Assembly (NCBI GenBank): GCA_017554445.1 | Contig: JAFZIJ010000226.1 | Span: 1 to 64,000, forward strand | DNA from: Victivallales bacterium | GTDB taxonomy: Bacteria; Verrucomicrobiota; Lentisphaeria; Oligosphaerales; Oligosphaeraceae | Direction of reading: 5' to 3' | DNA length: 64,000 nt | Part shown: in pieces, positions 53,776 through 62,049 of the stretch | Numbering within the stretch: position 1 is the first letter of the stretch | How the letters are laid out: each line of letters opens with the position of its first letter | The notes under the pieces: model-generated | What the model saw: the letters and a program-made list of their open reading frames with translations, nothing else | Told to the model about the DNA's origin: nothing | Database searches by the model: none | Program-made: the position numbers and the translations under genes

Positions 53776-54516
53776 ATGACAAGAATCGCCTTTATCAGTG
53801 ATATCCATGCGAATCTGGAAGCCTTGAACGCCGTGTTGCAGGAAATTGACACGCATGGCGCGGATATGATCATCTGCCTTGGCGATGTCGTCGGATACGG
53901 CCCGAACCCGAAGGAGTGCATCGACATCATCCGCTCCCGTGAAATCCCCACCATCAAGGGAAATCATGATGACTATTGCTCCATGCTGTTCGAGGCGGAC
54001 ATCACAAAACGCTTGCGTGACGACATCAAGACATCCATCGAATGGACACAGACGCAGTTGTCATTCGACGACATTGATTGGCTTGCGAAACTGCCTGAAT
54101 CGCTCGCGTCCGACGAAGATTTCAATCTGATCCATGGCTCTAATACGCCCAACCACTATAATTATTGCCGTGACGAAGAGACTATCAAGCTGAATTTCGA
54201 ATACCAGCAATATCCGCTCTGCTTCTGTGGCCACAGCCATTCGCCGTTGATCGGCGTGGATCGCGGGGAAGAGCTGCCATATGTCGATTACATCCGCAAA
54301 CAGACCATCAAGCCAGACGCAAAAGTGCTTGTGAACGTAGGTTCCGTCGGCCAGCCGCGTGATGGAGACCCGCGTGCCACCATTGTTTATTATGAATTTG
54401 AAGAACATGCGCTGGCTATTTCGCGTATTCCGTACAATTTCAAAATCACGCAGGAAAAGATCCGTGAGGCGAATTTACCGGAAAAATTCGCGGCACGACT
54501 TGCCGTCGGAAAGTAA
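53776..54516 (+). CDS. metallophosphoesterase (YfcE/serine-threonine phosphatase-like)
   Basis: A 246-residue cytoplasmic phosphoesterase with a full motif set: ISDIHAN, LGDVVGYGP, KGNHDDY, IHGSN and CGHSHSP. It is probably co-transcribed with the CYTH gene. Its TAA stop (54514-54516) is immediately followed by the palindrome CGACGGCG-TCT-CGCCGTCG, the first of three tandem 27-bp copies. Confidence 0.88.
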   Translation: MTRIAFISDIHANLEALNAVLQEIDTHGADMIICLGDVVGYGPNPKECIDIIRSREIPTIKGNHDDYCSMLFEADITKRLRDDIKTSIEWTQTQLSFDDIDWLAKLPESLASDEDFNLIHGSNTPNHYNYCRDEETIKLNFEYQQYPLCFCGHSHSPLIGVDRGEELPYVDYIRKQTIKPDAKVLVNVGSVGQPRDGDPRATIVYYEFEEHALAISRIPYNFKITQEKIREANLPEKFAARLAVGK

Positions 54517-54590
54517 CGACGGCGTCTCGCCGTCGGTAAGTAACGACGGCGTCTCGCCGTCGGTAAGTAACGACGGCGTCTCGCCGCCGG
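54511..54590. repeat. three tandem 27-bp copies of the stop-linked palindrome
   Basis: Units start at 54511, 54538 and 54565. Each reads AAG-TAA then the 8-bp hairpin CGACGGCG/CGCCGTCG with a 3-base loop. The first TAA is the actual stop codon of the phosphoesterase, and the third unit has diverged in its right arm. Confidence 0.9.
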
Positions 54591-54648
54591 ATAATCCGCA
54601 TCACTCCCAGTAATCCTAGTAATCCCATAAATAATAAGGAAACCACCA

Positions 54649-55467
54649 ATGAAAATCACAAGCGACATCCACACGCATACATTTTTGTCCGCCTGCGCCG
54701 CGCGCGACTCCTATCCGCAGGATTTCATGCGCATCTGCAAATCTTTTGGAATCAAAACCTTAGGGTTTTCCGACCATCTATGGGACAAAGCGGTTCCGGG
54801 CTCCTCGAAATGGTATGAACCGCAGGATGTCGAACATGTGCTTCAGTTGAAGGAACTTCTGAAAGGGCCTGAATGCCAGGCACAGTGCGGCGGCCTGAAG
54901 ATTCTGTTCGGTTGTGAAACGGAATTCCTTGGCGGAAAGCATGTTGCGCTAAGCCGCGAAGCGATGTCCGTTTTCGACTATGTGCTGATTCCGCCGGACC
55001 ATTTCCACATGAAAGGCTTCACACGGCCTGCGGATCTGAACGACCCGCAAGGCATTAAAGAGCTGATGATCCGCCGTTTCATGGAAGTCATGGAACTTGG
55101 CATGGCGACATCCGTCGTCCATCCGTTCCACGCGATGGGCTGGACGCCCGAAATGCCGCGTCTCATCCAATCAATGATCACGGACAACGAATACATCGAA
55201 TGCTTCAAAGCGGCCAAGCAGGCGAATTGCGCAATTGAAATCAATACCTGCGCCGTGGCGCCGATCGCCGGCAACGACGGTATCGGGCCGGACAAGTTCT
55301 CGCCTGAATATGTCCGCATGATGACGCTTGCACGCGAAACAGGTTGCACATTCTCCATCGGAACGGACTCCCATAATCCAAAGGGCATCGAAAAAGCAGG
55401 CGGCTACGGGCACTTCGACCGATTCACAGATCTCTGCGGCATCACAAAGATTTTGTTCAACGATTGA
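54649..55467 (+). CDS. PHP-domain protein (histidinol-phosphatase-like)
   Basis: A 272-residue cytoplasmic PHP phosphoesterase. DIHTHTFLS supplies HxH, FSDHLWD the DH pair, FGCETEF the Glu, VVHPFHA the later His and GTDSHNP the final Asp-His, so all metal sites are present. It resembles HisK-type phosphatases but there are no histidine genes nearby. AAGGAAACC precedes the ATG, and an intrinsic terminator follows. Confidence 0.82.
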   Translation: MKITSDIHTHTFLSACAARDSYPQDFMRICKSFGIKTLGFSDHLWDKAVPGSSKWYEPQDVEHVLQLKELLKGPECQAQCGGLKILFGCETEFLGGKHVALSREAMSVFDYVLIPPDHFHMKGFTRPADLNDPQGIKELMIRRFMEVMELGMATSVVHPFHAMGWTPEMPRLIQSMITDNEYIECFKAAKQANCAIEINTCAVAPIAGNDGIGPDKFSPEYVRMMTLARETGCTFSIGTDSHNPKGIEKAGGYGHFDRFTDLCGITKILFND

Positions 55468-55475
55468 TCAATGAT

Positions 55476-55503
55476 ACGGACACGCCAAGGCGTGTCCGTT
55501 TTC
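55476..55503 (+). terminator. intrinsic terminator after the PHP gene
   Basis: ACGGACACGCC (55476-55486) and GGCGTGTCCGT (55489-55499) form a GC-rich stem with a minimal loop, followed by TTTTCATTT. Confidence 0.85.
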
Positions 55504-55528
55504 ATTTAAACGACATGATAGGAGAATG

Positions 55529-58500
55529 ATGGACAAGCGCATATTCCTTCTGGCGATTCTTTTTGGGACATTGGTTTTCAGCCAGCAAGCTGAAAATTTG
55601 TGGGTCGATGGCGGTTTTGACGCGAACGGTGTTCCAGGCGGCCGCAGCGGCAACTGCGGCACGCTGAAGTCGGATGCGAAAATCCACTGGAAGAATATGG
55701 GCATGCGTATCATAAAGGTCAATCGCTATGCGACGTATGAGCTGTCGGCCTATGTTAAAGGCGACGGCGTGATTGCGCTCTATTCCTACAATTTCAATTG
55801 CTACGGCTGGTTCTGCGCAGGCGAGCAGCCGCCTGTCGTGAAAAACATGAAGGATTGGACGCGCGTCACACGGCGGATTTTCACGATTCAGGACACGATC
55901 GCCGTCATGCCGCTTGCGTTTTTGGACAGTGGGCCGGGCGAGGCTTTTATCGACGATATGTCGATGGTGGAAGTCATGTCGCCGGAAGAAACAGTGCAAC
56001 ATATTGCCGCCAAAGCGAATAAGACATCGCATGAACGCCAGTTGCTCATGCGTTGGCATCTGGAACATGGTGACACGCAGGCGGCGTGGGCGGCGATTAA
56101 TCCGAACGAACGCCGTGAAGTAGCGGAATTCCATTGCCTAATGGCGCAACGCGCCACGTCGGAAGATGATAAATTAGAGCATGTTACGCAGATGCTTGCC
56201 GCTGGTTGCTATGACTTTCCAGATGCGCATCTGCGCATGGCGGAATTGCTGAAGGACGTGCCTGTCGAGAAGCGGTTGAACGCCTGCCTTAACGGCCTAA
56301 AAGCCTATAAGGGAAAGAATTCCAGGCATTTGCAATGTCTGGCTGGCGACTTGAAAGTCCCAAACAGCACATGGGCGGAAAGCAATGCACGTCTGGAGGC
56401 TCTAAAGAAGAACCGCGACCAAATCAAGTCGTTTGCGGAAGAGCAGTCCAAACTGTCTGGCCGCGAATGGCTTGCAAACGCGGGAGACAATGTGAACGAA
56501 GCCATCGAAGCTGTTGAAAAATGGCTTTCCGAATATGGCCAATGTCAAATTTCATTCGCGGGCAAGCCGTTGGAGCAATGGGTCATTGTGCGGCCTGTGA
56601 AGGCGACACCGTCGGAGGCGAAAGCCTGCGAAGAGCTGCAGATGCGTCTGGAACGCCAGACAAGACAGCTTCTGCCCATCGTCGATGACGACGCAACCGA
56701 CGGAAAATTGCCGATTTACGTCGGTCGCGTTCCCGAAGCGAAGCTCGACGCATGGCCCGTCGATTACGATAAATTACGTTTCGACGGCATCCATGTGGAG
56801 CTTCGGCCCGACGGCCTGTTGCTCGGCGGCGGACAACGAGGCGTGCTTTACGCCACGTATGATTTTCTGGAAGAGCAACTTGGCTGGCGTTGGTTTACAG
56901 ACGACTGCATCGTTTTCCCGAAGAAGGACGCCATCGATGTCGCGCCGATGAAGAAGATCCATGTTCCGCCGTTCGACTACCGCCGCACGAGCTACATCCA
57001 TATCTTCCGCAATCCGGAGATGATCGTGCCGTTGAAACTGAGCGCCATGGATTTCGACCGCGACGAATGGGGCGGCAACTACATGTACCGTGGCTGGGTT
57101 CACACGTTCAATTCACTGGTTCCGATCCAAACATACGGCGCGACGCATCCGGAATACTATTCATTGGTAAAAGGCAAGCGGTTGCTCAATCGCACGCAGC
57201 TCTGTCTGACGAATCCAGACGTGAAGCGAATCGCCACGGAAACGGTTCTTGAGTGGCTTCGCCATTCACAAAAACTGCCGTTCGCCGTCAGCGTTTCGCA
57301 GAACGACTGGCGAAACTACTGCGAATGCGAAAACTGCACGGCTTTAGCGGAAAAAGAAGGCAGCCAGGCGGGCCCCCTGCTCCATTTCGTGAACGCCATC
57401 GCGGCGGAAGTCGAAAAGGAATTTCCGACGGTCAAAATCGATACGCTCGCTTACCAATATACACGGAAAGCGCCGAAATTCGTGAAGCCTGCGCACAACG
57501 TGATCGTGCGGCTCTGCTCCATTGAATGCTGCTTCGCACACGGGCTGGACGAATGCGAATTCAACCGCTCCTTCGTGAAGGACATCGAAGATTGGTCGAA
57601 AATCGCACCGTATCTGTCCGTTTGGGACTATTCGATCAATTTCGCGCATAGCACACAGCCCTTCCCCAATCTACGAACGCTCAAGAAAAACGTGAAATTC
57701 TACCAGAAGTGGGGCGTCCGTGGGTTGTTCGAACAGGGCAATGCCTTCACGAAAGGCGGTGAGTTTCAGGACCTGCGTCCTTATCTCATCGCCAAACTGC
57801 TGTGGGACAGCGACTTCGATGTCGAGAAAGGCATCCGTGAATTCACAGACGCCTACTACGGGCCTGCCGCACCGTACATACGTGAATACATTAATTACAT
57901 GCACGACTGGCTCTGCAAACCGACCAGCCCGCATGTCCGCATCTACGCGCATCCGTCCATTTATCTGAACGACAAGGTGAAACTGGCCGTTGCGGATGCG
58001 ATGTTGGAAATGGCGGAACAAGCCGCGGCAGGCGATGAGACGTACGCCCGCCGTGCCGCTGTCGCGCACATGCCGTTGTGGTACACGCAGTTACAACTGG
58101 CCACATCCCGTTATATGTTACGCGGCGACAAGCTCGTCGCTACATCCGCCATGGACTGCGCCGCCATCGCGAAACGGTTCGAAGACGCGGCGGCGGCCGT
58201 CAAACTGACGTCCATCCGTGAAGGCGGCAACCATGACCAATACATGGCATGGCTGAAATCAAAGGCGGTAAACGGCCAGAAGGAAATCGAACTCGTGAAG
58301 CTTTCCAATGCGCATGGAAACGTGACAGTCATTCCGTCAATGGGCGGGCGTGTCTGGAGTTGTAAAGACTTGAACGGACGTGAGATGATGAAGATTTTCG
58401 GCGACGATCAAAAAGGTTACGCTCCGCTTGGCGAAGGCTATGAAGAGTACAGCTCAGAACAATACCAGTCGTCCGGCTGGCAGGAGGTCTATGACGTGAC

Positions 58501-58960
58501 AGAGCGTGATGCGTCGCATGTCACGATGAAAGCGTTACTTGGAAACGGAAAGACATTGACGCGCCGCATCGAACTGCTGCCGGACCGCGCGGGCTTCAAA
58601 GTCACCAGCGAACTCGTCGGCAAAGGCCAGCAAGTCTTGCGGATTCATCCTGCATTCTCCACGGATTTGTTGAAAAACACGGCTCTCGTCATCTTCCATG
58701 GTGATAAATCAGAGGATATAAAGCTGTCTGAAACGGAAAGTACGAATCTTTATTTCCGTGATGGCGACCGCCCAACCGGCAAGTGGGCCTTCGTGAACAG
58801 AACAACTGGTTATGGTGTGGTCAACACGTTTGACGCCAATCAGATAGATTTCTGCTACGTGAACGCGAAGCATGAAGACCAACGACTGAATCTGGAGCAG
58901 TGGAGCAAGCCGAAAGATGGCCGCGTGACTGTAACAAATACCTATGAGTTTTGGAAATAG
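55529..58960 (+). CDS. secreted DUF4838 glycoside-hydrolase-like protein
   Basis: A protein of about 1143 residues with signal peptide MDKRIFLLAILFGTLVFSQQ. GGAG precedes the ATG at 55529 by 4 bases; the ATG at 55526 is too close. A beta-sandwich domain (about 25-150) and a helical part precede an alpha-glucuronidase-like N-domain (GLLLGGGQRGVLYATYDFLEE near 430) and the DUF4838 barrel (about 480-800) with SQNDWRNYCECENC and YLSVWDYSINF. The C-terminal beta domain (about 930-1143) resembles glycosidase accessory domains. It is probably a surface or periplasmic glycan hydrolase of unknown specificity. Confidence 0.8.
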   Translation: MDKRIFLLAILFGTLVFSQQAENLWVDGGFDANGVPGGRSGNCGTLKSDAKIHWKNMGMRIIKVNRYATYELSAYVKGDGVIALYSYNFNCYGWFCAGEQPPVVKNMKDWTRVTRRIFTIQDTIAVMPLAFLDSGPGEAFIDDMSMVEVMSPEETVQHIAAKANKTSHERQLLMRWHLEHGDTQAAWAAINPNERREVAEFHCLMAQRATSEDDKLEHVTQMLAAGCYDFPDAHLRMAELLKDVPVEKRLNACLNGLKAYKGKNSRHLQCLAGDLKVPNSTWAESNARLEALKKNRDQIKSFAEEQSKLSGREWLANAGDNVNEAIEAVEKWLSEYGQCQISFAGKPLEQWVIVRPVKATPSEAKACEELQMRLERQTRQLLPIVDDDATDGKLPIYVGRVPEAKLDAWPVDYDKLRFDGIHVELRPDGLLLGGGQRGVLYATYDFLEEQLGWRWFTDDCIVFPKKDAIDVAPMKKIHVPPFDYRRTSYIHIFRNPEMIVPLKLSAMDFDRDEWGGNYMYRGWVHTFNSLVPIQTYGATHPEYYSLVKGKRLLNRTQLCLTNPDVKRIATETVLEWLRHSQKLPFAVSVSQNDWRNYCECENCTALAEKEGSQAGPLLHFVNAIAAEVEKEFPTVKIDTLAYQYTRKAPKFVKPAHNVIVRLCSIECCFAHGLDECEFNRSFVKDIEDWSKIAPYLSVWDYSINFAHSTQPFPNLRTLKKNVKFYQKWGVRGLFEQGNAFTKGGEFQDLRPYLIAKLLWDSDFDVEKGIREFTDAYYGPAAPYIREYINYMHDWLCKPTSPHVRIYAHPSIYLNDKVKLAVADAMLEMAEQAAAGDETYARRAAVAHMPLWYTQLQLATSRYMLRGDKLVATSAMDCAAIAKRFEDAAAAVKLTSIREGGNHDQYMAWLKSKAVNGQKEIELVKLSNAHGNVTVIPSMGGRVWSCKDLNGREMMKIFGDDQKGYAPLGEGYEEYSSEQYQSSGWQEVYDVTERDASHVTMKALLGNGKTLTRRIELLPDRAGFKVTSELVGKGQQVLRIHPAFSTDLLKNTALVIFHGDKSEDIKLSETESTNLYFRDGDRPTGKWAFVNRTTGYGVVNTFDANQIDFCYVNAKHEDQRLNLEQWSKPKDGRVTVTNTYEFWK

Positions 58961-59002
58961 CAAGAATAAGAGACAAAAGCGACAAAAACGACACCCCCTG
59001 TT

Positions 59003-59043
59003 GCTTTAGTCCCTTTAGTCCCTTTAGTCCCTTTAGTCCCTTA
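59003..59043. repeat. 9-bp CCCTTTAGT tandem array
   Basis: Three exact CCCTTTAGT units, plus partial units at each end, lie 19-59 bases before the ATG of the lipoprotein gene, in what is likely its leader. Confidence 0.9.
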
Positions 59044-59061
59044 AAAGAAAAGGAATCCACC

Positions 59062-60402
59062 ATGCACATGAATCGTTTGCTGTCGCTTATTCTCACTGGC
59101 TGTTTGGTATTTTGTGTTTCTTGCCGTATATCTTATAAATCTAAAAAAATAACTTTAATAGAAAAAGGAGCCAAAGAAATGAACACGAGAATGAACCGCA
59201 ACCGCCTGAACATCGGAACGTATTTTCTGAGACCGTACGCCTGTTCGGAAGCGCATGTCAAAGATCTGGCCGACTGCGGCATCGATTTCGTCGTCTGCAT
59301 GCAGAACGATCCAAAAACGCTTGATTTGTTCACGAAATACAACGTCGGCGCGATTGTGACAGGCATCCTGCCCGGCTGGTGGGGCGGCGACGGCGACAAC
59401 GCTGGCACGATGCGTGAAAAGAATCCGTGGAGCGCCTATGAAAAAGGCGTCCAGTCGTTCAAAGATCATCCCGCCATCTGGGGTATCGACACAGGCGATG
59501 AGCCGTCGGCGCTCGATTTCCCGTACTATGGCGAAGTCCTGAAATTCGTCGATAAGAACTTCCCTAAGCAGTTCCCGTACTTGAACTTGTATCCGAATTA
59601 CGCTTCCGTCGCGAAGAACAATGCGCAGCAGACCGTCAACCAACTGGGCACGCCGACGTATGCGGAGCATATCGACCGCTACTGTGAAAACATCGCCGCC
59701 GACTACATCTGCTACGACTTCTACATGTATTCGGCCTCCGTGGCGGGCCATTACGAAAATCTGCGCATTGTGGCGGACGCCTGCCGCAAGAGCGGCCGTA
59801 GCCTGTGGATCGTGCTGCAGGTCAATTCCAACAAGCCAGAGATTTGGATCAGCGAAAACCAACTGCGCGCCCAGGCCTATTCGTCCATGGCGTTTGGTGC
59901 GGAAAACATCATCTGGGCCTGCTACACGGCCGGCTGGTGGCACAACCAAGTGCTTGATGACAAAGGAAATAAGACACAGCAGTACGACAAACTGAAGGTT
60001 GTCAACGCCGAACTGCACGCGTTGAGCGACGAATACATGCGTTTCCGCAACGCCTCCACGCATTTCGTTGGCTTCAAGGCGGATTCGCCGTGGCTGGCCA
60101 AGTTACAGAACACGAAGCCTGTCGAAGCGTTGAACACAGGCGTTTTCCGCGATGTAAAGGCGGCGAACGGCGAAGAATTGATCATCGGCCAGATGGTCTC
60201 CCGCAAGGCCGATGGCTCCTATGCGTTAATGGTTTTCGCGGCGGACGATCCGATGGACAAATCGAACAAGACGTTCAACGTAACATTCCGTTGCGACGAT
60301 TTCAACGTGAAAGCCGTTGGCGCGCCATTGACAAAAAAGGCCGACGGTTCCTACATCCTCACGATGAAAACCTGCGGCGGCGCCTTGATCGTCGCGGAAT
60401 AG
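59062..60402 (+). CDS. TIM-barrel glycosidase-like lipoprotein
   Basis: A 446-residue protein if started at 59062 (ribosome site AAAAGG), with a signal and lipobox LTGC near residue 15. The barrel contains HPAIWGIDTGDEPSALDF, with a likely acid/base Glu, DYICYDFYMYS and AYSSMAFGAENIIWACY, similar in style to the glycosidase at 23293. A second in-frame ATG at 59179 has a near-perfect AAAGGAG ribosome site and would give a cytoplasmic form without the signal. Which is used cannot be told. The substrate is unknown. Confidence 0.7.
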   Translation: MHMNRLLSLILTGCLVFCVSCRISYKSKKITLIEKGAKEMNTRMNRNRLNIGTYFLRPYACSEAHVKDLADCGIDFVVCMQNDPKTLDLFTKYNVGAIVTGILPGWWGGDGDNAGTMREKNPWSAYEKGVQSFKDHPAIWGIDTGDEPSALDFPYYGEVLKFVDKNFPKQFPYLNLYPNYASVAKNNAQQTVNQLGTPTYAEHIDRYCENIAADYICYDFYMYSASVAGHYENLRIVADACRKSGRSLWIVLQVNSNKPEIWISENQLRAQAYSSMAFGAENIIWACYTAGWWHNQVLDDKGNKTQQYDKLKVVNAELHALSDEYMRFRNASTHFVGFKADSPWLAKLQNTKPVEALNTGVFRDVKAANGEELIIGQMVSRKADGSYALMVFAADDPMDKSNKTFNVTFRCDDFNVKAVGAPLTKKADGSYILTMKTCGGALIVAE

Positions 60403-60428
60403 TGACATCGGATTTAGGGAGTGGAGAA

Positions 60429-61946
60429 ATGAAATACAAAATCTTCATCAGCAGTGTCCAGAAAGAGTTTTCAAAGGAAAGACGAGAACTCTGCAATTAT
60501 ATACGGACTGATTATCTTCTGGCCCGTTTCTTCCAACCGATCATCTTCGAGGAAACGCCTGCCACGGAAGACAGTGCGCAGAAAGTTTATCTGAAAGAGG
60601 CAGGAGAATCCGATATCTATCTGGGCCTGTTCGGCAATCTTTATGGCTATGAAGATGAAGAAGGCATCTCCCCTACGGAAAGAGAGTTTGATGAAGCGAC
60701 CAGAAACCATCGTTGTCGGCTAATATTCATCCGGTCACTTGAAGAAGAGCAACGGCATCCCAAGCAACAGAAATTGATTGAAAAAGTCGAACGGCAGATT
60801 GTCCGCAGGACATTTGTCGATATGGCGGATTTGTTTCATTGCGTTTATGCCTCTTTAGTACGTTTTTTAGAGGAGCATGAGTTCATCCGCATATTGCCAT
60901 TCGACGCGGCGAAAGACACAGGCGCGGGAATTGAAGAGCTGGATGAGGACAAAATCAGAGATTTTATCCGTGTGGCCGTGGAACATCGCAAACTTGCGTT
61001 GCCGACGGATATTTCCAGTGCGGATTTGCTACGGCATTTTGATCTCATGGATGAACAAGGGCGTATCGCCAACGCGGCAATTCTGCTCTTTGGGAAGAAG
61101 CCGCAGAAGTATTTTCTGCCTTCGGAAGTCAAATGCGTCCAATTCTATGGCACAGTTGTGGAAAAGCCAATGCCCGCGTTGCATGTCTATAAAGGAGATG
61201 TTTTTGAACTTGTGGAACAGGCCGTGGATTTTGTCATGAGCCGAATCGACATCTGGACAGGATTGCCAGATTCATACAAAACGGCGCAAGCCGAGACTAA
61301 GATGGAATTGCCATGGAAGGCGGTTCGCGAGGCGATTGTCAATGCAGTATGCCATCGTGATTATACAAGCAACGGCAGCGTGCAGGTCATACTTTTCAAA
61401 GACCGTCTGGAAATATGGAATCCAGGCACACTTCCCCAAGGCTTGACGCCTGAAAAGCTTCTGGAGCCGCATCCATCTTTGCCTGTGAATCCTCTTCTGG
61501 CGGAAGCCATGTTTTGGAAAGGCTATATCGAACGAGTCGGCAGCGGTACGGAAGACATCATTCGCCAATGTGAACAGATTGGATTGCGTTCGCCGGAATT
61601 TCATGCGGAGGATTTCATGCGTGTCGTCATCTGGCGTCCAGTCAAAAATGATGATGTGGCAACCCCTAAAGTAACCCCTAAAGTAACCCCTAAAGTAATT
61701 TCTGAAGTAGCACCCAAAGTAACCTCTCAGATAGTATTGTATTGTTCTGTCCCGAGAACTTCACGAGAAATCATGAATCATCTGGGATTAAAGGATAAGA
61801 TGCACTTTCATCATGTGTTGACTCGTTTGTTGACAAGTGAAATACTCGAACCAACACAACCTAATTCGCGTCGTAGTCCGACTCAAAAATACCGCTTGAC
61901 AGCCAAAGGAGAGGAAATGAGAAAGCAATTTGAACAGGAGGACTAA
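60429..61946 (+). CDS. DUF4062 plus RecG-like/AlbA-type ATP-binding transcriptional-regulator-like protein
   Basis: A 505-residue cytoplasmic protein. The N-terminal DUF4062 (about 1-95, KIFISSVQKEFSKERREL and GLFGNLYGYEDEEG) is followed by a domain with ANAAILLFGKKPQKYF near 210 and a GHKL-type ATP-binding region (REAIVNAVCHRDYTS near 300, LEIWNPGTLPQGL). A TPKV-repeat linker follows, then a C-terminal winged helix (SREIMNHLGLKDKMHFHHVL). AGGGAG lies 7 bases before the ATG. Relatives are often strain-variable and sometimes found near defence genes; the function is unknown. It follows the lipoprotein gene by 26 bases. Confidence 0.78.
   Translation: MKYKIFISSVQKEFSKERRELCNYIRTDYLLARFFQPIIFEETPATEDSAQKVYLKEAGESDIYLGLFGNLYGYEDEEGISPTEREFDEATRNHRCRLIFIRSLEEEQRHPKQQKLIEKVERQIVRRTFVDMADLFHCVYASLVRFLEEHEFIRILPFDAAKDTGAGIEELDEDKIRDFIRVAVEHRKLALPTDISSADLLRHFDLMDEQGRIANAAILLFGKKPQKYFLPSEVKCVQFYGTVVEKPMPALHVYKGDVFELVEQAVDFVMSRIDIWTGLPDSYKTAQAETKMELPWKAVREAIVNAVCHRDYTSNGSVQVILFKDRLEIWNPGTLPQGLTPEKLLEPHPSLPVNPLLAEAMFWKGYIERVGSGTEDIIRQCEQIGLRSPEFHAEDFMRVVIWRPVKNDDVATPKVTPKVTPKVISEVAPKVTSQIVLYCSVPRTSREIMNHLGLKDKMHFHHVLTRLLTSEILEPTQPNSRRSPTQKYRLTAKGEEMRKQFEQED
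61662..61697 (+). repeat. in-frame 12-bp repeat coding a TPKV linker
   Basis: ACCCCTAAAGTA is repeated three times exactly, then in diverged form, encoding Thr-Pro-Lys-Val units between the ATPase part and the winged helix. Such linkers (TPQV/TPKV) recur in this protein family. Confidence 0.85.
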
Positions 61947-62049
61947 GTAAGAATAGAAAAAGATCATTATCAGAAATGTAAATTATCTTTATTCTATACA
62001 AATAAATTAAATTTAAGGAATATATGCAACAACACTAGGAAGGTGTACT

